Assembly: GCA_903850335.1 (NCBI GenBank)
Contig: CAINLJ010000061.1
Coordinates: 1-33,519 of the forward strand
DNA from: an uncultured Bacteroidia bacterium
GTDB taxonomy: Bacteria; Bacteroidota; Bacteroidia; Bacteroidales; Prolixibacteraceae
Reading direction: 5' to 3'
Length of the DNA: 33,519 nt
Within the stretch, counting starts at the first letter, position 1; each line of letters starts with the position of its first letter. The position numbers and the translations under genes are program-made. The notes under the pieces are model-generated. The model saw only the letters and a list, made by a program, of their open reading frames with translations. It did not search any database and was not told where the DNA came from. Of this stretch, positions 1 to 8,503 are shown in pieces.

Positions 1-161
1 CTCGAGATTTCATAATCAAGCCAGCCATAATTCCGTGCAATCAGCACTGCCCCAACACCAACTAAAATTAGACCTATCAGCGACCGGGAATCACCGCTAT
101 GTCTGTCTCTTCTTCGTGTGGGAATTTCATTTTTACCGGGGTTGTCGTCGTACTTGTACAT
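1..161 (-). CDS. LiaF/LiaI-like transmembrane protein, N-terminal part (cut by window edge)
   Basis: Reading the minus strand from an ATG at 161 gives 53 codons open to the window edge. The visible protein has a charged start rich in Asp, Lys and Arg (about residues 1-26), then one hydrophobic helix (about residues 28-43, SLIGLILVGVGAVLIARN) ending in a Tyr/Trp-rich turn. A short polar tail followed by a GxxLxxxN-type helix is typical of the LiaI-LiaF-like transmembrane region found in envelope-stress and PspC-linked membrane proteins. The rest lies outside the window, so the family call rests on one helix. It could be any small membrane protein. Confidence 0.5.
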   Translation of the reverse strand, partial: MYKYDDNPGKNEIPTRRRDRHSGDSRSLIGLILVGVGAVLIARNYGWLDYEIS

Positions 162-244
162 TGTGTTTGCTTTTAAGGGTTACTTAATTGAATTATAAAC
201 TCCCACGAAACTAACCCTAAGAACTGTGGCATACCAGTTAAAAT

Positions 245-274
245 CGGTAAACAACATGAAAAAGCCGGTAAACA
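245..274. repeat. Direct repeat CGGTAAACA x2 downstream of malQ
   Basis: The 9-mer CGGTAAACA occurs at 245-253 and 266-274, 21 bp apart, in the short gene-free stretch 162-290 between malQ and the LiaF-like gene. No hairpin terminator is visible here. The function is unknown and the repeat may be chance. Confidence 0.3.
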
Positions 275-290
275 GATGCAAATCGAATTT

Positions 291-3005
291 CTACCCTCTT
301 CCGGAAGCAGTAATCATCGAGAGCAATTCGTTATTGAGCATCTGCTGGCCGATCAATTCTTCAAGTTTAAGATGCATTCTGTAGCGCCAGTAGTGTTGTG
401 CAATTGCAGGCACGTTAATCCTCTCCCCTTCAGTATTGTCCCATCGGAGCTTTCCATCGATAGCCAGCAAGTCCTGAATAGGGAATATTGCCCACATTGC
501 AGGAGAATACATATGCATGATTAAAATATCACGTGCTATCCAGGGTTCCATAAAATAGGGAACCTTCCCCTGCTGACCCATCACAAATCTAAAGAACCTT
601 TCACTGTGCACCCTGTCTTCCTCCCACCATCCGCGTAGCGTTGACATGTCGTGAGTCGAGGTGGAACAAACGGATAAATAAGGAGCGTCGGCAGGATGGG
701 CAAATTCAACTCTCGGATCCTTTGGCATTCTTTGAATCTCCAGACTTAAAATACCCAGATTACGCATCACGCCCGGTACGCTTTCGGGAACCATCCCAAG
801 ATCCTCACCACAAACAAGCATATCGGTAGATTTCATCAGTGCTGGCAAGATCCACAGTGCCTGATTCTTCCAGCACTCTTCGTGACGGCGGTAGAAGAAG
901 TCAATATACAACTCATCCAGTGCCCAACGGGTTTCAGAATTTAAATTGAGATATGAATTTGTATTATGAAATGAAACACGCGGATGAAACAATGTGGGAT
1001 GATAAGGATCACGCAAAAACAATACCTCTGCTATCAGCGAACATAACCCATCGCGAATCCTGGTCTCTTTTCCTGTGAGTTCAACACCCTTTTTTACCGA
1101 TTCAAAATAGTTCCAGATCTTACGCTGAGTATCGAACCCTGCCTTTAAATTGTATTTCCCCGGTTCATATTCTACAAGAAAATTTGCCTTTACCTCCTGC
1201 GTTTCCTCTCCAAATAATTCCCAAAGGAAATAATCACGGATGTAGGGCTTCGTAAACCTTTCCTCATTAAATATGATCCCTGCATCAATAATTTCATCCC
1301 GGCTGAATGGAAGTGCGGGTCTGAAATGGCCCAAAATTCCCTGAACCTGTTCAATAGGAATTTCCCATATCCTGAAGAAGCCCAGGATATGATCGATGCG
1401 TGTGGCATCAAAATAACGTGACATCATTTTTAGGCGCTGGTCCCACCATGCAAAATTGTCCTCTGCCATCTTTGCCCAGTTGTAAGTAGGGAAACCCCAG
1501 TTTTGACCCATATCGGCAAATTCGTCTGGCGGAGCACCGGCCTGCTGGTCCAAATTGAAAAGTTCGGGATGTGTCCACGCCTCAACACTATCCGGACTTA
1601 TTCCAATCGGGATATCACCCTTGAGAACAACACCGTTATTTCTGGCATATTCCGATGCATCAAGCAACTGTTTATGAGCATGATACTGGATGAAATAATG
1701 AACTGCAATATCCGGATACCAATCCTGACTATCAGCACATAAACGTTCTATTTCTTCTTTATTATACCTCGAATAATCCACCCAGTTTCTAAAATTTGCA
1801 GTCTTGTTTTTATCCCTCAAAAAACAAAATGCGGCATAAGGCACCAGCCACTCTTTATTCTCATCAAAAAATTTCAAAAAAGGAGGATCAACGAGGAAAA
1901 ATTCTCTTTGCTGGTCAAAGATCAGCTTAAAGAATTTGGACTTTACTTTATGGATATCTTCGTAACGAACCGTTTCAAGTGCATTAAATCCAGAGAGTGC
2001 CTGAACAAATCCGATCATAAGATTTTCATCTTCAAGAACACCAATTTTATTTATATTCAGGTAAACAGGGTGCAACGCAATAGAGGAAATCGATTTATAG
2101 GGATAAGTATCTATCCAGGTATGGGTAGCAACTGTCTCGTTCAGTGGCAGTAACTGGACAAGCTTTAATCCGGTGAGTTTGGCCCAGTCGACCAGCTTCT
2201 TTATGTCAGGAAATTCGCCGATTCCGCCACTATTATCTGTACGCAGAGAAAATACAGGTACTGCGACACCGGCACCTTTCCAATGAGTAACTGGAAAACG
2301 AAAGTTCTCGTCTGAATGAATCTTTAGACTTCCTGGCTCCTTGCACACATAATCCCTGATCATCCGGTTACTTCCCTGTTCCCAAACAGCAACCTGTTTC
2401 TTTACAGCATTATATATTACATATTTAAACTGGAATGGAAACTTAAGTTTGTCGGCATTTAAATCGATTGACCACCATGGAAAACCGTCATCCGACATTA
2501 GCAATGTATCCTGCTCCATCCAGTTGCCAAGTGAAGGCTGATCACCTAGTATTCCAACACGGCAATCGGAATCGACACGCGGAACATGAATCCGTATTCG
2601 GAGCGTCCTTTGAAAAGCAACAGGTTCAATAACCTTTGTATCCCTGTTCTTTCGTGAGCACAATACCCTGGTAAAGGCAGAAGAGGACAAGGCGACATCA
2701 GATTCGGAACTTACTCTCCAGAAATCGCGGCATCTCAGCTCGTCGGGGAAGTTGTCGCCAGGTTCAATCAACCGGTTTTTGCCACCTTCCCAAATGATAC
2801 CACCGCTATCCTGCTTTAGAAGATATTTGTATTCGAGTCGTTCCCGGGAAGGGTACTCAAATTCAACTTCCCATTCACCAGGTACATGCGTATTTAGAGC
2901 AATGGCTCTGTCCGGATCCCACTCACCAAACATAGAGGATGATCCTGAGACATAAAGAACCTGACCCCATAAGGTCTGATAATCAATTTTAAATGATAGT
3001 TTCAT
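291..3005 (-). CDS. malQ: 4-alpha-glucanotransferase (amylomaltase) with two N-terminal CBM20 domains
   Basis: A 904-residue GH77 enzyme that transfers alpha-1,4-glucan segments between maltodextrins in cytoplasmic maltose/starch/glycogen metabolism. Residues about 1-97 and 134-220 are two CBM20-type starch-binding modules (GSSSMFGEWDPDRA and GDQPSLGNWM are the typical N-terminal strands). The GH77 barrel follows from about residue 240. Likely catalytic residues are Asp538 in RIDHILGFF, Glu734 in CGEDLGMVP and Asp786 in STHDMSTLRG. Length and layout match the long Bacteroidota form, not the 500-residue bacterial amylomaltase. A longer reading frame reaches 3140, but the ATG at 3005 has a strong Shine-Dalgarno, and the extra 45 residues overlap the divergent MATE gene and look non-coding. 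The gene is probably monocistronic. Confidence 0.95.
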   Translation of the reverse strand: MKLSFKIDYQTLWGQVLYVSGSSSMFGEWDPDRAIALNTHVPGEWEVEFEYPSRERLEYKYLLKQDSGGIIWEGGKNRLIEPGDNFPDELRCRDFWRVSSESDVALSSSAFTRVLCSRKNRDTKVIEPVAFQRTLRIRIHVPRVDSDCRVGILGDQPSLGNWMEQDTLLMSDDGFPWWSIDLNADKLKFPFQFKYVIYNAVKKQVAVWEQGSNRMIRDYVCKEPGSLKIHSDENFRFPVTHWKGAGVAVPVFSLRTDNSGGIGEFPDIKKLVDWAKLTGLKLVQLLPLNETVATHTWIDTYPYKSISSIALHPVYLNINKIGVLEDENLMIGFVQALSGFNALETVRYEDIHKVKSKFFKLIFDQQREFFLVDPPFLKFFDENKEWLVPYAAFCFLRDKNKTANFRNWVDYSRYNKEEIERLCADSQDWYPDIAVHYFIQYHAHKQLLDASEYARNNGVVLKGDIPIGISPDSVEAWTHPELFNLDQQAGAPPDEFADMGQNWGFPTYNWAKMAEDNFAWWDQRLKMMSRYFDATRIDHILGFFRIWEIPIEQVQGILGHFRPALPFSRDEIIDAGIIFNEERFTKPYIRDYFLWELFGEETQEVKANFLVEYEPGKYNLKAGFDTQRKIWNYFESVKKGVELTGKETRIRDGLCSLIAEVLFLRDPYHPTLFHPRVSFHNTNSYLNLNSETRWALDELYIDFFYRRHEECWKNQALWILPALMKSTDMLVCGEDLGMVPESVPGVMRNLGILSLEIQRMPKDPRVEFAHPADAPYLSVCSTSTHDMSTLRGWWEEDRVHSERFFRFVMGQQGKVPYFMEPWIARDILIMHMYSPAMWAIFPIQDLLAIDGKLRWDNTEGERINVPAIAQHYWRYRMHLKLEELIGQQMLNNELLSMITASGRG

Positions 3006-3012
3006 TTTTTTT

Positions 3013-3019
3013 CTCCTTT
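3013..3019 (-). promoter_or_regulatory. Shine-Dalgarno of malQ (AAAGGAG)
   Basis: On the minus strand AAAGGAG lies 7 nt before the ATG at 3005. Strong Shine-Dalgarno motifs are uncommon in Bacteroidota, and this one decides the malQ start against the upstream in-frame ATG at 3140. Confidence 0.75.
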
Positions 3020-3048
3020 CTGATGTCGAGCTGACAACCTTTATGTAC

Positions 3049-3068
3049 CCCAAAGTTAAACCTTTGGG
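3049..3068 (-). promoter_or_regulatory. Palindrome overlapping a possible malQ -7 box
   Basis: CCCAAAG (3049-3055) and CTTTGGG (3062-3068) form a perfect 7-bp inverted repeat with a 6-nt centre in the malQ/MATE divergent region. On the minus strand TAACTTTG at 3058-3051 matches the Bacteroidota -7 consensus TAnnTTTG and sits inside the palindrome, so a repressor bound here could block malQ. No good -33 TTTG lies 19-20 nt upstream, so the promoter is tentative. It could instead form a hairpin in the leader RNA. Confidence 0.35.
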
Positions 3069-3107
3069 ACTGAATAAGTGTTGTCTTATTAAAATAATTT
3101 CTTCAAA

Positions 3108-4478
3108 ATGCTTAAAGCACATGATTTCGCAACAGCTCACATACCTTATCTCATTCGTAAACTTGCAATTCCGGCAAGTGTAGGGTTTATTTTTAATACT
3201 CTTTTTAATGTTGTTGACACCTATTACGGTGGGAAAATATCAACAGCTGCACTGGCCGCAATGGGTCTTACATTCCCGGTGTTCTTTATTATTCTTGCCA
3301 TGGGAATTGGAATGGGTACAGGAACAACCGCACTGATCTCTCAATCGCTTGGAGCCGGGAAAAATGAAGAAGCAGAAAAAATCGGTTTTCAGGCAGTGAC
3401 CTTTTCTTTGATCAATTCAGTTTTACTGACAATTGCAGGTATTCTTTTAGCACCTTCTCTTTTTATGATTTTAGGGGCCACAGACAACTATCTGAATATT
3501 TCGGTTCAATATATGAATACTATTCTTACCGGAACGGCATTTTTTCTTGTTAACAGCATCCTGAGTTCCTTACTTACGGCCAGAGGAGATACAAGAACCT
3601 ACCGGAATTCTCTGATCGCCGGATTTGTGCTTAATCTTATTCTCGACCCATGGTTTATCTATGGCGGATTAGGATTTCCTGCCCTTGGAATACGGGGGAT
3701 CGGGTATTCGACAGTCCTTATCCAATTACTTGAGACAATTTACATGGTTTATGTGACGCGGCGTCTTCACGTCTTTGATCATGCACAATTCAAGGATTTT
3801 ATTCCACACCGAAAATACTTTGCTGCACTCTTTGGCCAGGGTTTCCCGGCGAGTCTGAACATGCTTACCATAGCGATAGGAATCTTTGTTATAACTTATT
3901 TTGCAGGTCACTTCGGCAAAGAGGCAGTTGCTGCATATGGTATCGCTACCCGAATAGAACAAATAGCACTCTTACCTACAATAGGACTGAACATAGCAGC
4001 GCTCACCCTCGCTGCGCAAAACATGGGAGCCAATCGTCCTGAGAGAATTTATGAGTCCTGGAAGCTAAATATTCGTTATGGATTGCTGATCATATCAATA
4101 GGTTCGATCTCTGTACTTATCTTTGCAAGACAGCTGATTCAGGCATTTACAGCAGACCCCGGGGTTATCGAAATCGGTATACAGTATTTAAGGGTCGCCG
4201 CACTTTTTTTCTTTGCTTATATATTCCTGAACATGTCGGTTTCAACTTTGCAAGGGATGAAAAAACCTATGTACGCTATTTTTGTTGGACTGTACAGACA
4301 GATTCTGATTCCGCTTCCCATATTCTTCTTACTGGCTATCTCATTAGGATGGGGTACCGGTGGAATATGGTGGGGTATCTTTATTGTTAACTGGAGTGCA
4401 GCAATCTTCACCTATTTTTACACAAGAAACCAGATACAGAAAGTACTGAACCAATCTGCAATAATTGTTGAGATATAA
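3108..4478 (+). CDS. MATE-family multidrug/Na+ efflux transporter
   Basis: A 456-residue inner-membrane protein with about twelve hydrophobic segments, the normal size for a MATE transporter exporting organic cations or drugs in exchange for Na+ or H+. Family signs are the first-helix region PASVGFIFNTLFNVVDTYYG (about residues 22-41), GTGTTALISQSLGAG (about 70-84) and the second-half equivalent TIGLNIAALTLAAQNMGA (about 287-304), reflecting the internal two-fold repeat. The ATG at 3108 is the first after the divergent malQ promoter region and puts a short amphipathic tail before helix 1. The substrate cannot be told. It is convergent with glnS. Confidence 0.9.
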   Translation: MLKAHDFATAHIPYLIRKLAIPASVGFIFNTLFNVVDTYYGGKISTAALAAMGLTFPVFFIILAMGIGMGTGTTALISQSLGAGKNEEAEKIGFQAVTFSLINSVLLTIAGILLAPSLFMILGATDNYLNISVQYMNTILTGTAFFLVNSILSSLLTARGDTRTYRNSLIAGFVLNLILDPWFIYGGLGFPALGIRGIGYSTVLIQLLETIYMVYVTRRLHVFDHAQFKDFIPHRKYFAALFGQGFPASLNMLTIAIGIFVITYFAGHFGKEAVAAYGIATRIEQIALLPTIGLNIAALTLAAQNMGANRPERIYESWKLNIRYGLLIISIGSISVLIFARQLIQAFTADPGVIEIGIQYLRVAALFFFAYIFLNMSVSTLQGMKKPMYAIFVGLYRQILIPLPIFFLLAISLGWGTGGIWWGIFIVNWSAAIFTYFYTRNQIQKVLNQSAIIVEI

Positions 4479-4488
4479 TAGGTTATTT

Positions 4489-4512
4489 ACACACTTCTGA
4501 TTTTGAATGTGT
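4489..4512. terminator. Possible shared terminator between MATE gene and glnS
   Basis: ACACACTTC (4489-4497) can pair with GAATGTGT (4505-4512) with one bulged C and a 7-nt loop, between the two convergent genes. No clean T-run follows on either strand, so this is only a weak candidate. Confidence 0.3.
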
Positions 4513-4548
4513 ATTATTTCTCCAACCCTAAAAGTCAAAATATCGAAG

Positions 4549-6243
4549 CTACTTTTTACAGCCGTCTTTTAGTGAAACGATCCGGTTAAAAACCAACTGT
4601 TCAGATGTTGAATCAGGATCTACATTAAAATATCCAAGTCTTTCAAACTGAAAACTATCCAGCACTTTAGCATCCTTTACAAATGGTTCAATATAACACT
4701 CTTTCAAAACTTTAAGTGAATCCGGATTAAGAAACTCGAGCAAGTCTTTATCCTTGTGACCTCCAGGATCTGCATCTGTAAACAACCGGTCATAGAGTCT
4801 CACCTCAGCCTTAACTGCCTGAGCCAGGGCTACCCAATGTAAGGTGGCCTTAACTTTTCTGCCGTCAGGTGAATTTCCTCCTCTTGTCTCCGGATCATAG
4901 GTACAATGAAGTTCGATTATTTCATCATTACTATTTTTAATTATTTCGGTGCATCTGATAAAATAGGAATAGCGCAACCTGACCTCACGACCCACAGAAA
5001 GACGATAAAATTTATTTGTCGGATTTTCCATGAAATCCTCCCGCTCGATATACAACTCGCGGGAAAATGGCACCTTCCGTTTTCCCATACTCTCATCCTC
5101 AGGATTGTTTATTGCATCTAACAGCTCTACCTGACCCTCCGGATAATTTGTGATGACGATTTTCAAAGGATCGATAACTCCCATAACACGCTGTGCTCGT
5201 TTATTGAGATCCTCGCGAATACAATATTCAAGAACAGCCACATCTGTGACGCCGTCAACTTTTGTTATTCCGACCATATCTGAAAATGCCCTCATCGACT
5301 CCGGAGAATAACCTCGACGACGTAGCCCACAAATAGTTGGCATTCGCGGATCGTCCCAGCCATTGACGTAACCCTCCTTCACAAGTTGTAATAACCGTCG
5401 CTTCGACATAACGGTATAGCTGATATTCAGCCTCGAAAATTCAATCTGCCTCGGACGGTAATCAGAATCCTGCAGCTGATCGACAAACCAGTCATACAAT
5501 GGACGATGGACTTCAAATTCAAGTGTGCAAATCGAATGTGTGATCCCTTCCCAATAATCGCACTGACCATGAGCATAATCATACATCGGATAAATGCACC
5601 ATATATCGCCTGTACGGTGATGGGGTTGTTTCAATATCCTGTACATCAGAGGGTCGCGCATATGCATATTTGGCGACGACATATCGATTTTTGCCCTTAA
5701 TACGCAATCACCTTCATTGTAAAAACCGCTTTTCATCTTAGCAAAAAGTTCAAGGTTCTCCTCCGGTGGTGTGTCGCGGTATGGGCTGTCGATACCCGGT
5801 CTTGTAGGGACACCTTTTTGCTCACTAATCACTTCCTGCGACTGGAAATCAACGTATGCTTTTCCCTCTTTGATCAGCTGAACGGCAAAATCGTATAGTT
5901 TTTCGAAATAATCGGAGGCATAATAAAGACGGTCATCCCAGTCAAAGCCGAGCCAACGAACGTCTTCCATTATTGAATCTACATATTCGGTATCCTCTTT
6001 GGCAGGATTTGTATCATCGAACCGAAGATTTGTTAAACCTCCGTATTTTTTTGCGGTTCCGAAATTCAGGCAGATCGACTTTGCATGTCCGATATGGAGA
6101 TATCCATTAGGTTCAGGTGGGAAGCGTGTATGTATTCTTCCCTCGTTTTTCCCTTCGGCCAGATCATCAACGATTTGTTGCTGAATAAAATTTTTTGGAA
6201 GTTTCTGTTCCTGATCCAGGCTAATATTGTCAATTTCTACCAT
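4549..6243 (-). CDS. glnS: Glutaminyl-tRNA synthetase
   Basis: A 564-residue class Ic aminoacyl-tRNA synthetase that charges tRNA-Gln with glutamine in the cytoplasm. The Rossmann-fold signature [15 protein letters not shown] contains the HIGH motif (residues 50-53). The second ATP-binding loop is VMSKR (278-282), the GlnRS version of KMSKS. FDDTNP (75-80) and the C-terminal beta-barrel anticodon-binding region (about 340-560) follow. GlnRS rather than GluRS is indicated by [14 protein letters not shown], and by a length typical of bacterial GlnS. The ATG at 6243 is the only sensible start. It is divergent from folB with 138 bp between them. Confidence 0.96.
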   Translation of the reverse strand: MVEIDNISLDQEQKLPKNFIQQQIVDDLAEGKNEGRIHTRFPPEPNGYLHIGHAKSICLNFGTAKKYGGLTNLRFDDTNPAKEDTEYVDSIMEDVRWLGFDWDDRLYYASDYFEKLYDFAVQLIKEGKAYVDFQSQEVISEQKGVPTRPGIDSPYRDTPPEENLELFAKMKSGFYNEGDCVLRAKIDMSSPNMHMRDPLMYRILKQPHHRTGDIWCIYPMYDYAHGQCDYWEGITHSICTLEFEVHRPLYDWFVDQLQDSDYRPRQIEFSRLNISYTVMSKRRLLQLVKEGYVNGWDDPRMPTICGLRRRGYSPESMRAFSDMVGITKVDGVTDVAVLEYCIREDLNKRAQRVMGVIDPLKIVITNYPEGQVELLDAINNPEDESMGKRKVPFSRELYIEREDFMENPTNKFYRLSVGREVRLRYSYFIRCTEIIKNSNDEIIELHCTYDPETRGGNSPDGRKVKATLHWVALAQAVKAEVRLYDRLFTDADPGGHKDKDLLEFLNPDSLKVLKECYIEPFVKDAKVLDSFQFERLGYFNVDPDSTSEQLVFNRIVSLKDGCKK

Positions 6244-6381
6244 AATGAATTAATTTTCTTTGCTTCTGAAAAATTTTGGTAAAAGTACAAAGAGTTGAAC
6301 TAAATGAGATATATTTAGGGGGGTTAAATAAAGATTTAAAAATAGATTAATTTTAGATTACCAAAATAAGCAGGTATTGTT

Positions 6382-6732
6382 ATGGGAATTATTGAAATTG
6401 AGGGGATGGAGTTTTATTCGTTCCATGGTCATTTTGCGGCTGAGCAGGTAGTAGGTAATCGTTTTATTGTTGATTTGACACTTTGGACTGATTGTTCAGT
6501 GGCAGCAAAGAGCGACAATCTGGATGATGCTTTGGATTATCAGGTTGCTTATCGGATTGTGAAGGAGGAGATGCAAATTAAGTCACATTTGCTTGAGCAT
6601 GTTGCAGGGAGGGTTCTGGATCGGTTTTATGAAGATTTCACGTCTGTTTCAAGGGTAAGGATAAAAATATCGAAGTTAAATCCTCCCATGGGAGGAGAGA
6701 TTAGGAAGGTTAGTCTAACGTTAGAACGGTAA
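6382..6732 (+). CDS. folB: Dihydroneopterin aldolase
   Basis: A 116-residue enzyme of folate synthesis that converts 7,8-dihydroneopterin to 6-hydroxymethyl-7,8-dihydropterin and glycolaldehyde. The whole protein matches the FolB fold: EGMEFYSFHGHFAAEQVVGNRF at the start (active-site region with the conserved Tyr and the HG turn), DNLDDALDYQ (about 45-54), the conserved Glu in LLEHVAGRVLDRF (about 71-83) and KLNPPMGG (about 97-104), where a Pro-rich loop ends the domain. Length is normal. No other folate gene is nearby, which is common in this phylum. Confidence 0.93.
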   Translation: MGIIEIEGMEFYSFHGHFAAEQVVGNRFIVDLTLWTDCSVAAKSDNLDDALDYQVAYRIVKEEMQIKSHLLEHVAGRVLDRFYEDFTSVSRVRIKISKLNPPMGGEIRKVSLTLER

Positions 6733-6773
6733 GATTGAAGCTGCAAGCAGGTAATTATCAAATTTAAAAAGTC

Positions 6774-6805
6774 TTTGTGGTTAGAGCAGAATTTAATTAT
6801 CTTTG
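6774..6805 (+). promoter_or_regulatory. Bacteroidota-type promoter of tRNA-Cys
   Basis: TTTG at 6774-6777 and TATCTTTG at 6798-6805 fit the Bacteroidota sigma-factor consensus (TTTG, 19-20 nt, TAnnTTTG) with a 20-nt spacer. The expected start of transcription falls about 7 nt downstream, just before the tRNA at 6819. Confidence 0.75.
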
Positions 6806-6818
6806 CAGCCACATTTTT

Positions 6819-6889
6819 GGTCGGTTGGCCGAGTGGTCAGGCAGCGGTCTGCAAAACCGCGTACGGCGGTTCGAATCCGCCACCGACCT
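6819..6889 (+). tRNA. tRNA-Cys (anticodon GCA)
   Basis: A complete cloverleaf can be drawn: acceptor stem GGTCGGT (6819-6825) with ACCGACC (6882-6888), anticodon stem GCGGT/ACCGC closing the loop CTGCAAA with anticodon GCA, and T arm GGCGG-TTCGAAT-CCGCC. The discriminator is T6889 and CCA is not encoded. It has its own promoter and terminator. The accessory island begins just downstream, and tRNA 3' ends are common integration points, but no second copy of the tRNA 3' end was seen in the window. Confidence 0.96.
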
Positions 6890-6900
6890 CAAACACTAGT

Positions 6901-6930
6901 AGACTCCTTGATTATCAAGGGGTCTTTTTT
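6901..6930 (+). terminator. Intrinsic terminator of tRNA-Cys
   Basis: AGACTCCTTGA (6901-6911), loop TTA and TCAAGGGGTCT (6915-6925) form an 11-bp stem with one G-T pair, followed by a run of T to 6930. Confidence 0.85.
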
Positions 6931-7076
6931 GTGTTTATAGCAGATCCTATGGCATTTATAGCGGATTTCGCTGAAAATAAAATAAGTAAAATATTACTCT
7001 TTTTTCAATCAGTAACTAATTTTAGGTAATTATTTACTTAATTGAGGTTTTATCGTCGGGAGAATAAGATGATTCC

Positions 7077-7562
7077 TCAATCTTTTGACGTATTAACATC
7101 AGTATCATCCTGTTCTTGCATCTTAGCCAATCTGGCTTCATTAGGGATTAGTCCCTTGTAATACTTTAAAGCCGCAGAACTCATATCGAGTAAATCTTTA
7201 TTCGATTTTTCAAGCTCATCAACCCGATTCTGAAGACTTGTTATTTTATCATAGAGTTCACTATTCTTTATAAGTAGTTCGGCGTTCTCCCTCTGAAAAT
7301 TATCAATACTATTATTATCAGATCCATCCATGAACATCTTTCCCTGACCGAGAAAAAGGAAAAGTGGGTTAACCTTCAGTGTCTCGATCAAATTTATGAC
7401 AGCTCTTATCGAAGGAATACTGTCACCCGAAATGACACTGTGCAACTGGGAAGTCGTAGTATAACCCAGTTTGTTTGCCAGGGATGTAGGTTTTATTCCC
7501 GCTATTTCGAGCGCTTTAATCACTTGATCAAAATTTTGTTTAAAACTATGCGTTTGTAACAT
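7077..7562 (-). CDS. XRE-type helix-turn-helix regulator with C-terminal coiled coil
   Basis: A 161-residue protein. Residues about 8-65 form a Cro/CI-type HTH (VIKALEIAGIKPTSLANKLGY, then the recognition helix region TSQLHSVISGDSIPSIRAVINLIETLKVNP), with the LFLFLGQG segment usual in Bacteroidota XRE proteins. Residues about 85-125 (ENAELLIKNSELYDKITSLQNRVDELEKS) have a heptad pattern and should form a coiled-coil dimer. The tail is polar. Its likely role is a repressor of its own gene or of island genes. The palindrome at 7583-7598, 21 bp upstream of the ATG, is the obvious operator. It is the first gene after the tRNA, as expected for an island or prophage-type regulator. Confidence 0.8.
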   Translation of the reverse strand: MLQTHSFKQNFDQVIKALEIAGIKPTSLANKLGYTTTSQLHSVISGDSIPSIRAVINLIETLKVNPLFLFLGQGKMFMDGSDNNSIDNFQRENAELLIKNSELYDKITSLQNRVDELEKSNKDLLDMSSAALKYYKGLIPNEARLAKMQEQDDTDVNTSKD

Positions 7563-7582
7563 GATAATATATTTTTAAACAA

Positions 7583-7598
7583 AAGTAATTAATTACTT
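7583..7598. promoter_or_regulatory. Perfect 16-bp palindrome, candidate operator of the XRE gene
   Basis: AAGTAATTAATTACTT is a perfect palindrome directly upstream of the XRE gene. A related half site (ATTTACTT) follows at 7614-7621, and GTAATTATTTACTTAATT (7026-7043), which resembles it, lies just beyond the other end of the gene. Auto-regulation is inferred. Confidence 0.5.
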
Positions 7599-7634
7599 AA
7601 ATAAACGATAATGATTTACTTAAAATAAAATGTT

Positions 7635-7734
7635 GTCATTGGGCAATTTTTTTATGGCGATTTTTTGTTGGACTAAATCACCATAAATTGTTGGGTTGCT
7701 AGGGAGTACCATTAGTTTGTTGCCCAATGAGTTT
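7635..7734. repeat. CATTGGGCAA inverted-repeat element, left copy
   Basis: GTCATTGGGCAATT (7635-7648) and TTGCCCAATGAGTTT (7720-7734) are the arms of an inverted repeat (core CATTGGGCAA/TTGCCCAATG) with a spacer of about 71 bp. The same two arms, with their differing outer flanks, recur in reverse orientation at 30619-30662, where the spacer is only 16 bp. A 12-bp palindrome CAGGGATCCCTG follows at 7739-7750. The element could be a short transposable relic or a structural boundary of the island. Confidence 0.5.
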
Positions 7735-8226
7735 TCTTCAGGGATCCCTGTCCTCGGATGGCCTCCTCTCCTCCCTGCTGGCAATTAGCCTGCCTCCCTG
7801 CCTTCCTTGTATCCCCTCTCTAATAGGGCATAAAGTGTGTTTTAGGAGGAATCTCAGAGTTGGCAGAAAAATATTTTTCCAGAAGTTTAACCCCCATTTT
7901 GACTTTTTGATTGGAAAACGAAATAAAAATTTTCCAGCGAAATGCCGATATCAGATATCAAGTGGACATTATTACCCGAATTTTCAATCGTATCTATTAC
8001 ATTAATCTCGCTGTGTATACGTCCTTTTTAACTGCTCTATTAGTGTGTATTACATCCATCTGTTGTCGTTTGGATTCTGGGGATCATTTAGACAAACAAT
8101 GTATTACGGCTTGTGTCTTACCCTAAAAGATAAAGAAAGCGTCCCAGATTTGAGATTATATGGTCTGGTGCAAATCCATCATTCCAACATTCTACACACC
8201 CTAATCAATGGCTCATTTTTTGGAGA

Positions 8227-8253
8227 GGGGGGTGAGCGGAATTGGGGGGTGAG
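8227..8253 (+). repeat. Direct repeat GGGGGGTGAG x2 in the gene-free stretch 7735-8564
   Basis: GGGGGGTGAG occurs at 8227-8236 and 8244-8253. The surrounding stretch of about 830 bp contains short open frames, but their translations (Pro/Leu/Ser/Cys-rich, no family) look non-coding. The stretch otherwise holds the hairpin repeats listed separately. Confidence 0.35.
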
Positions 8254-8283
8254 GTTGATTTTTCCAGTATCCCGATCCCAAAA

Positions 8284-8503
8284 GTCTCACTAGCGTTCGT
8301 TCGGTTGAGAGCCTTCCTTATATTTTTTATTTAATATCGTTCTCAGATCGCTGGCAGACGTGTGTTGTCGGTTTAGCTGGGTTTGTTTATTTTTAAACAA
8401 AGTACCTCAGACCCGATTAAAATAATTTTTGTTGAGATTGTTTTAATTTTAATTGCTAGACCTTATCAGAGAACAAGACTCACTGGCGTTCGGGTTGAAG
8501 TCA
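8284..8503 (+). repeat. Two diverged copies of a TCACTRGCGTTCG...GGTTGA repeat
   Basis: A segment at 8284-8312 (CTCACTAGCGTTCG, then TTCGGTTGAGAG) and one at 8477-8503 (CTCACTGGCGTTCG, then GGTTGAAG) align with a 3-bp gap and a few substitutions, about 193 bp apart. The first can form a short stem TCTCA/TGAGA. The role is unknown. They lie downstream of the DUF6291 gene. Confidence 0.4.
8382..8401. repeat. Hairpin TTTGTTTA-TTTT-TAAACAAA
   Basis: This is a perfect 8-bp inverted repeat with a 4-nt loop. Its right half with flank, TATTTTTAAACAAA (8388-8401), is repeated exactly at 7570-7583 just upstream of the XRE gene, so it may be a second binding site for the same regulator. Confidence 0.4.

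Noticed and set aside
3006-3140. 45-residue N-terminal extension of malQ
   Set aside because: It has no homology pattern, overlaps the divergent MATE start, and a strong Shine-Dalgarno supports the ATG at 3005.
7727-8293. Open frames of 92, 71 and 82 codons on the plus strand
   Set aside because: Their translations are Pro/Leu/Ser/Cys-rich with no domain pattern, they overlap each other in different frames, and the DNA holds palindromes and repeats instead.
8284-8503. GCGTT...GTTGA repeats as integron attC sites
   Set aside because: The 7-bp core and inverse-core pairing of attC is not met, and no integron integrase or cassette is present.
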